From Lysobacteraceae bacterium (GTDB lineage: Bacteria > Pseudomonadota > Gammaproteobacteria > Xanthomonadales > Wenzhouxiangellaceae), in contig JAIVHD010000230.1 in assembly GCA_020201235.1 (NCBI GenBank), positions 1 to 11,069 of the forward strand: a DNA stretch of 11,069 nt, given 5' to 3'. The notes beneath the pieces were generated by a model. That model searched no databases, had not been told where the DNA came from, and worked only from the letters and a program-made list of their open reading frames with translations. Shown here piece by piece: positions 7,371 through 11,069 of this stretch. The first letter of the stretch is position 1; each line of letters opens with the position of its first letter. The translations under genes and the position numbers were made by a program.

Positions 7371-7781
7371 TCAGCCGGCGCCGGCCTCGTCGACGGTCGC
7401 CACGCCCACGTCCTGAGCGCCGGCGCGGCGAGCCTGGTCGACCACTTCGACCAGCCGCCCGGCCGGCACCTGGTCGTCGGTCACCACCAACACCGATTGC
7501 GAGGTCGATGAGGCCAGCAGGTCGCGGATCCGGCTCTGGATCACCCACAGCCGCACCGGCTGGCCGTCCAGGTACACATCGCCTGCGTTGTCGATGTACA
7601 GCCGGATCGCCTTGGTCGAGGCCGCGCTCGCGGTCGACGCGCTCGGGCGGTTCAGGTCGAGCTTCATGTCCTTGACGAAGGTCGTCGAGACCATGAAGAA
7701 AATCAGCAAAATGAAAACCATATCGATCAGCGGTGAGATATCAACGCGCTGTTCGGTGTCGATGCGTTCGCGAAATCTCAT
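7371..7781 (-). CDS. exbD: ExbD, TonB-system proton channel subunit
   Basis: Inner-membrane protein of 136 residues that forms the proton-coupled motor with ExbB and works on TonB. A short cytoplasmic N-terminus (MRFRERIDTEQRVDISP) leads into one transmembrane helix at about 17-36 with the signature SPLIDMVFILLIFFMV. Asp20 matches the proton-carrying Asp25 of E. coli ExbD. A periplasmic domain at about 58-134 follows, with the family's KAIRLYIDNAGDVYLDG, VVTDDQVPAGRLVEVVDQAR and VGVAT patterns. The start is ATG at 7781, which overlaps the exbB stop as ATGA; GGAG (7790-7793) lies 8 bases upstream. An upstream in-frame ATG at 7811 lies inside exbB and would add ten residues unlike the family. 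A 48-base gap follows before tonB. Confidence 0.95.
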   Translation of the reverse strand: MRFRERIDTEQRVDISPLIDMVFILLIFFMVSTTFVKDMKLDLNRPSASTASAASTKAIRLYIDNAGDVYLDGQPVRLWVIQSRIRDLLASSTSQSVLVVTDDQVPAGRLVEVVDQARRAGAQDVGVATVDEAGAG

Positions 7782-8389
7782 GCAGCACTCTCCCCGGTCG
7801 GGCCGGCACACAGCAAATCCTTGATCTGAGCAAGCTCGTGGCGAATCACGAAGGCCTTGCGGTCGAGCATGCCGCCGATGATTAGACCCGGAATCGCCAC
7901 CGCCAGGCCCATCTGGGTGGTGAACAGCGCCTGCGAAATGCCGCCGGCGATGCCGCCGGACTGCGCGAACAGCGACATGTCGCCGAGCGAATCGAAAGTT
8001 TCGATCATGCCGACCACGGTGCCCAACAGGCCGGTCAGCGGCGCGGCCGCCACAATCGTAAAAATCAGCGTGTGGTAGCGCTTGGTGGCGGCTTCGAGAT
8101 CGGCAAAAGCATCGTCGAGATGGCGCCGAAGATACGGCGGCCGCTTGCGCACCACGCCCAGGCCGCGTGCCACCGCCCGGTCGAGCAGTCCGCGCGGCTT
8201 GCGCGGCGGCTGCTCAGTGGCCATGCGCTGGAGTAACACGCGCACCGAGCGCTCGGTGCCGCGCTTGAGCAGCGCGTAACGGTAGCCGATGGCAAACCAC
8301 AACACCACCGTGCCTGCTATCAGCGGCGGCATGACATAGCCGCCGACCTCGAAGAAGTAGGCCAGATCGCTGACAAGACCTTCGAACAC
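7778..8389 (-). CDS. exbB: ExbB, TonB-system proton channel subunit (ExbB2 type)
   Basis: Inner-membrane MotA/TolQ/ExbB-family protein of 203 residues that forms the pentameric proton channel around ExbD. Seen: transmembrane helix 1 at about 18-38 following GGYVMPPL; a cytoplasmic stretch at about 40-104; helix 2 at about 105-130 with the family motif APLTGLLGTVVGMIETFDSL; helix 3 at about 146-174 with GGISQALFTTQMGLAVAIPG. The short N-terminus beginning near GGYVMPPL is what I recall for ExbB2-type proteins. The start is GTG at 8389, one base past the stop of the upstream gene, with GAGG (8399-8402) 9 bases before it. The stop overlaps the exbD start (ATGA). Tight spacing implies balanced production of the motor subunits. 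Confidence 0.95.
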   Translation of the reverse strand: MFEGLVSDLAYFFEVGGYVMPPLIAGTVVLWFAIGYRYALLKRGTERSVRVLLQRMATEQPPRKPRGLLDRAVARGLGVVRKRPPYLRRHLDDAFADLEAATKRYHTLIFTIVAAAPLTGLLGTVVGMIETFDSLGDMSLFAQSGGIAGGISQALFTTQMGLAVAIPGLIIGGMLDRKAFVIRHELAQIKDLLCAGPTGESAA

Positions 8390-8390
8390 G

Positions 8391-9842
8391 TCAAGCGACC
8401 TCGCCTGCGGTTGCGCGCCGGTCCTGGTCGAACTGGTTGATGACCCGCAGCGCGGCCTTTTCCATGTTGTCCTTGATGCGCTCGGCCCAGCCCGAAAGCA
8501 GATTACCCAGCAGCAGCAGCGGAATGGCCACGATCAAGCCCAGCTCGGTGGTCACCAGGGCAATCGAGATGCCGCCGGACAGCAGTTTCGGATCGCCGGT
8601 GCCAAACTCGGTAATCACGTCAAAGGTCGCGATCATGCCGGTCACGGTGCCCAGCAGGCCGAGTAGCGGCGAAACCGCAGCGATCACCATGATGATCGAG
8701 CCGAAGCGGTTGAGGTGCGAGTTCTCGTGCAGAATTGATTCCGAAACGATGTCCTCGACATGCTCGCGATCGCGATCGAGATTGCGGATGGTTGCCGCAA
8801 CCACGCGCGCGGTCGAACCTTTCTTGGTTTTCAGTGCATCCAGCGCGGCCTCACGGTTGCCGCGCCGGACCGGGTCGGCAACGGCCCCCAGCACGCTGTC
8901 GGTCGAGGCCCCGGCGCGCTGCAGGAAAATTACCCGCAACACCACCAGCAGCGCGCCGACCAGGCCCAGCGCAAAGATCACCCAGCCGATCGCGCCGCCC
9001 GAGCTGATGACCTCGAACACGCCCTTGCCGGTCTTCTGCTCGACCTCGGCATTTAGCGACTCGTACAGAAAAATCGGCAGCGGGTCGGGCATGGCGCCTG
9101 CCGCCAGGGCCTTGGCCGCCGCGCTTGATTCGGTATTCCAGATTTTCAGCTCGCCGTCGCCGGCCGGCGCCAGCGCGCCGCTGCCGCGCGCGCTCAGGCC
9201 AAACGCCGCAACGTTGCCGACCTGGATGATCTCGCCGTCGACGCGCGTACCGTCGGCCAGGAAGAACTCCCCTTCGCGCCGCTGCACGCCGTGGCCGGCG
9301 GCCAGAACGTTCAGGGCCGCATCGAACAGATCGGTAACATCCTCACCGGTCGGCGCGCGATCGCCCAGTTCGCTGCTCCAGGCATCTTCGAGGGTAAAGT
9401 CTGCCTGGGTAAAGGTCGCCGCCAAAATATCGCTGTTGTCGCGCGCCGATTCCACCGCGCGCTCGGCTTCGAACACCATGTCGTCCAGACGATCGGCCCG
9501 GCCACGCATCTCGACGACCCCGGTCTCAAGCGCGCGAATGTCACGCTCAAGCGATGACTTTTCATCTTTGATGGTCTGCTGCAGCCGCGCCAGACGCTGC
9601 TCCAGGTCGCGCTTCTGGCCCTGCAGAAAGGCGAATTCGCGTTGGTAGGCCTGCTCCAGCGATGGCTGCTGCGCGGCCGGCTCCTGTGGCCCGGCCTCGG
9701 CCGGCGCGGGCGCATCGCTGGTGCTTTCAGCCGCGTCTTGTTGTTCGGTCTGCTGCGCCGGCGAAGCGGCGGCGAACAGCACCAGCAAAAGCATGGCCGG
9801 CATCCGCAGTGTCCACGGCGCGCGCGAATCAAGGCGGCTCAT
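8391..9842 (-). CDS. ttpC: TtpC-like large MotA/TolQ/ExbB-family protein
   Basis: Inner-membrane protein of 483 residues from the ExbB superfamily, matching TtpC, which in Vibrio is required in addition to ExbB2 and ExbD2 for TonB2 function. In order: signal sequence at about 1-29 (cleavage near SPA-Q); Ala/Pro/Gln-rich linker 30-58; coiled coil at about 60-135 (FLQGQKRDLEQRLARLQQTI); a beta-rich periplasmic part at about 190-235 (EFFLADGTRVDGEIIQVGNV); transmembrane helix 1 at about 283-304; helix 2 at about 380-405 with SPLLGLLGTVTGMIATFDVI; helix 3 at about 423-447 with GGISIALVTTELGLIVAIPL. Its ATG overlaps the stop of the DUF3450 frame (ATGA). It also has its own GGAG (9851-9854) 8 bases upstream, so it can be translated even though the upstream gene is broken. 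Confidence 0.92.
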   Translation of the reverse strand: MSRLDSRAPWTLRMPAMLLLVLFAAASPAQQTEQQDAAESTSDAPAPAEAGPQEPAAQQPSLEQAYQREFAFLQGQKRDLEQRLARLQQTIKDEKSSLERDIRALETGVVEMRGRADRLDDMVFEAERAVESARDNSDILAATFTQADFTLEDAWSSELGDRAPTGEDVTDLFDAALNVLAAGHGVQRREGEFFLADGTRVDGEIIQVGNVAAFGLSARGSGALAPAGDGELKIWNTESSAAAKALAAGAMPDPLPIFLYESLNAEVEQKTGKGVFEVISSGGAIGWVIFALGLVGALLVVLRVIFLQRAGASTDSVLGAVADPVRRGNREAALDALKTKKGSTARVVAATIRNLDRDREHVEDIVSESILHENSHLNRFGSIIMVIAAVSPLLGLLGTVTGMIATFDVITEFGTGDPKLLSGGISIALVTTELGLIVAIPLLLLGNLLSGWAERIKDNMEKAALRVINQFDQDRRATAGEVA

Positions 9843-10578
9843 GAGCGCGGCTCCAGTTCGATGGTGCCATTGGGCAAACTGAAGTAGCCGGTCCGGATCT
9901 GCTTTTGCAGTGAATCGAACAGGGTCCCGATCTGCTGGCGCTCGGCGCTGTTGTCGGTCACCACGAAGCGCCAGTCGCCAGCGTTTTGGTCGACATAGCC
10001 GAAGCGCCCGTCGCGGGTCTGGAAGTACATCGCGACCGCGCCGATCTTGGCGATATCGGCCAGCACTCGCTCAGCCGAAGCTCATCCTCATAAAATCGCC
10101 ACAGGCGGTTGATCACGCGCGGCGGCGCCAGTGCACCTGACGCGAGCTGCGAGCGGATTTCGGCCAGGCCGGCAAGCCGCTCCTCGGTCTTGAATGGGAA
10201 GCTGCCCCGGATCAGCGCTTCGAGGTCGTCGATGATCTCGTTCGCCACTGGCAGCAGCGCCTCGCCGGCAACCCCGGCCTCACGCGCACGATCACGGTTT
10301 TCAGCCAGGTCCTGTTCAAGCTGGCGGATGCGCAACTCCTCGCGTCGACGGGTCGCCTGCAGGTCGCCTTTCTGCGCGGCCAGCGAATTCATCTCGGCCC
10401 GATGCTGTTCCTGGATACGGTTCAGTTCAGTGTTGAGCGACTCGACTTCACCCCGAAGACTCACCAGCTCATCGGCCAGCGCATCCAGGGGCTCCTGGGC
10501 AACGGCCGCCTGCCGGGCGCAAATCAGGGTGGCGATCAGAATGACGCACAGGCCAAGCCGGGAAAAGCAGTTCATCAT
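9839..10578 (-). pseudogene. DUF3450-type periplasmic coiled-coil protein, frameshifted
   Basis: The gene is in two frames. The first part, from ATG at 10578 (or 10575, 8 bases after GGAG), has a signal peptide at 1-27 (cleavage AVA-QE), a coiled coil at about 32-97, and DUF3450-like LIRGSFPFKTEERL and PPRVINRLWRFYEDELRL. It then runs into unrelated sequence and stops at 9958. The second frame carries the missing end: LADIAKIGAVAMYFQTRDGR, QNAGDW and a final GYFSLPNG, stopping at 9839. The break lies between about 10083 and 10058; one base must be added, or 3n+1. From memory, the family has extra residues at this point, so a somewhat larger deletion is possible. No slippery heptamer is visible, so programmed frameshifting is unlikely. 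DUF3450 genes head TonB2-type loci; their role is not well defined. A sequencing error cannot be excluded. Confidence 0.85.
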
Positions 10579-10700
10579 GCAAACTCCACAAGGTTTTCTA
10601 GCGCGGGTAATCACAAGCGGAAAAGCTAACCGCAAAACATTTCACGCCGGTGACCGGCTCGTGACACAAATGTTTCACGTTTCGCTAGGAGCCTGTCGGC
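10579..10700 (-). promoter_or_regulatory. Presumed promoter/operator region of the operon
   Basis: This is the only sizeable upstream non-coding region, so the operon promoter should lie here. No good -10/-35 pair stands out; TAGAAA at about 10595-10600 on the minus strand is only a weak -10 candidate. The region is dense in symmetry. AAACATTT (10635-10642) is inverted at 10668-10675. GCCGGTGACCGGC (10646-10658) is a 13-base palindrome. CGTGACACAAATGTTTCACG (10660-10679) is an imperfect palindrome with one mismatched pair. TTTCACG occurs twice in the same orientation (10640-10646 and 10673-10679). These look like protein-binding sites rather than chance, but no known regulator consensus fits well. 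Confidence 0.45.
10650..10667 (-). promoter_or_regulatory. Possible PhoB-box-like direct repeat
   Basis: On the minus strand the sequence is GTGTCAC-GAGC-CGGTCAC, two 7-base half-sites with a 4-base linker and an 11-base period. This is the geometry of a Pho box (CTGTCAT-N4-CTGTCAC). The half-sites match 5 and 6 of 7 positions, but the linker is GC-rich rather than AT-rich. The site overlaps the two palindromes of the region, so the resemblance may be a by-product of them. Confidence 0.2.
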
Positions 10701-10725
10701 GGCGACGAACCCAACCACTACCCGC

Positions 10726-10762
10726 GTAGCCCGGGTAATCGCGCTCAGCGCGTGCACCCGGG
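10726..10762 (+). repeat. GC-rich palindromic repeat, long copy (right 1)
   Basis: This 37-base element runs from GTAGCCCGGGTAATCGCGCT to GCACCCGGG and is the closest relative of the left-flank copy at 161-197. Flanking bases are also shared: ACCCGC upstream and GGCCAGCG downstream, giving a similar stretch of roughly 60 bases. CCCGGGT and ACCCGGG form the outer arms of a potential stem. Confidence 0.75.
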
Positions 10763-10770
10763 GGCCAGCG

Positions 10771-10791
10771 CCCGATCCCGATCCCGATCCC
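10771..10791. repeat. Short CCCGAT tandem repeat
   Basis: Three perfect copies of the hexamer CCCGAT (10771-10788) are followed by a partial CCC. A single copy of the same word follows the next palindromic repeat at about 10887, and CCGA follows the left copy at 161-197. The tandem therefore looks like an expansion of the repeat's own downstream flank. Confidence 0.7.
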
Positions 10792-10841
10792 GGCCCGGGC
10801 GCGCGACGCCAACCCAGGCCACAAAACCAACCGCAACCCGC

Positions 10842-10878
10842 GTAGCCCGGGTAAGCGCGCGTAGCGCGTGCACCCGGG
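10842..10878 (+). repeat. GC-rich palindromic repeat, long copy (right 2)
   Basis: This 37-base element runs from GTAGCCCGGGTAAGCGCGCG to GCACCCGGG. It differs from the left copy at 161-197 at one internal base (AAG versus AAA) and shares its AAAACCAACCGnAACCCGC upstream flank. It is convergent with the short inverted copy at 10899-10927 across a 20-base spacer. Confidence 0.75.
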
Positions 10879-10898
10879 AACCAACGCCCGATCCCGGC

Positions 10899-10927
10899 CC
10901 CGGGTGCGCTGCGCATACCCGGGCTGC
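10899..10927 (-). repeat. GC-rich palindromic repeat, short inverted copy (right 3)
   Basis: This 29-base element, CCCGGGTGCGCTGCGC to ACCCGGGCTGC, nearly matches the left-edge copy at 112-140. The shared flank GAAAACC continues past its end. Together with the long copy at 10842-10878 it forms an inverted pair, as 112-140 and 161-197 do on the left, though in the opposite arrangement (convergent here, divergent there). Confidence 0.7.
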
Positions 10928-10969
10928 GAAAACCGACCTTTCAACGTCAAGCCCAACGTCAAAGGCGTT

Positions 10970-10997
10970 TCGCCCCGCGCTGCGCGCTTGCGGGCGA
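10970..10997. other. Imperfect GC-rich hairpin
   Basis: TCGCCCCGC (10970-10978) pairs with GCGGGCGA (10990-10997) in 8 pairs with one bulged C; an inner GCGC-TGC-GCGC stem is an alternative. On the plus strand it is followed by CCTACTTTTGAC, not a clean T-run. It may be a dispersed intergenic repeat or the end of a gene outside the window. Confidence 0.3.
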
Positions 10998-11069
10998 CCT
11001 ACTTTTGACAGTTACCTTAAACCCGGCTCATTCACCACCCGATCTACTGCGGCGGCCCCAGGCCCCGCG

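Larger units (their letters stand above)
10701..11069. other. Non-coding repeat-rich right edge
   Basis: No supportable gene is seen here. The stretch holds three palindromic repeat copies, a short CCCGAT tandem, a direct repeat CAACGTCAA (10942-10950 and 10954-10962) and an imperfect hairpin at 10970-10997, then ends in unremarkable GC-rich sequence. Open frames of about 95 codons on the minus strand are translations of the repeats and have no protein-like features. Confidence 0.6.

Noticed and set aside
7362..7379. GCCGGC-aattca-GCCGGC hairpin at the exbD stop codon
   Set aside because: Only six pairs, made of a self-complementary word common in GC-rich DNA, with no U-run. Too weak to call a terminator inside the operon.
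8437..9648. Plus-strand open frame of 403 codons opposite the ttpC-like gene
   Set aside because: Low-complexity Ser/Arg-rich translation typical of the antisense strand of GC-rich coding DNA. The minus-strand gene is unambiguous.
10058..10110. Programmed ribosomal frameshift to explain the split DUF3450 frame
   Set aside because: No X-XXY-YYZ slippery heptamer occurs at the junction. The only similar site (A-TTT-TAT, just upstream) would lead straight into a TGA in the shifted frame.
10660..10679. CRP binding site (TGTGA-N6-TCACA)
   Set aside because: The CGTGA and TCACG half-sites are 10 bases apart rather than 6, so the geometry does not fit CRP.
10626..10962. Minus-strand frames of about 95 codons at the right edge
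   Set aside because: They translate the palindromic and CCCGAT repeats into Gly/Arg/Pro-rich low-complexity sequence and run through the presumed promoter region.

Overview
The window carries a single transcription unit of eight genes, all on the minus strand and read from about 10.6 kb down to 0.3 kb. It is bounded by repeat-rich non-coding DNA at both ends. The sequence looks like a chromosomal piece of a GC-rich Gammaproteobacterium: gene order and protein types match the TonB2-type (TtpC-containing) energy transduction loci of Vibrio, Shewanella and relatives. The GC-rich codon use and the CCCGGGT/ACCCGGG palindromic repeats suggest a Chromatiales- or Xanthomonadales-like lineage. That placement is inference and cannot be settled by eye.

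Layout in transcription order: (1) a DUF3450-type periplasmic coiled-coil gene, broken by a frameshift (10578-9839); (2) a TtpC-like large MotA/TolQ/ExbB-family protein (9842-8391); (3) ExbB (8389-7778); (4) ExbD (7781-7371); (5) TonB (7322-6642); (6) a secreted TPR protein (6625-5399); (7) a 1069-residue TonB-dependent outer-membrane receptor with two small domains before its plug (5394-2185); (8) a 594-residue exported, probably surface-exposed, beta-helix-like protein of unknown function (2080-296). Genes 1-4 overlap or nearly touch, genes 4-7 are separated by 48, 16 and 4 bases, and gene 8 follows a 104-base gap containing a hairpin. A strong hairpin with A/T tracts just after gene 8 (225-265) ends the unit.

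Working together, ExbB/ExbD and the TtpC-like protein would use the proton gradient to drive TonB. TonB would energise the co-encoded receptor, while the TPR and DUF3450 proteins would act as periplasmic accessory parts. The last protein belongs to a family I recall beside SusC-like and other TonB-dependent receptors and is the best candidate for a surface ligand-capture partner. The operon therefore looks like a self-contained uptake system whose substrate cannot be read from the sequence.

The flanks hold five copies of a 29-37 base GC-rich palindromic repeat, two left and three right. The presumed control region upstream of the first gene (about 10579-10700) has several nested inverted repeats, including a 7-4-7 direct repeat reminiscent of a PhoB box.
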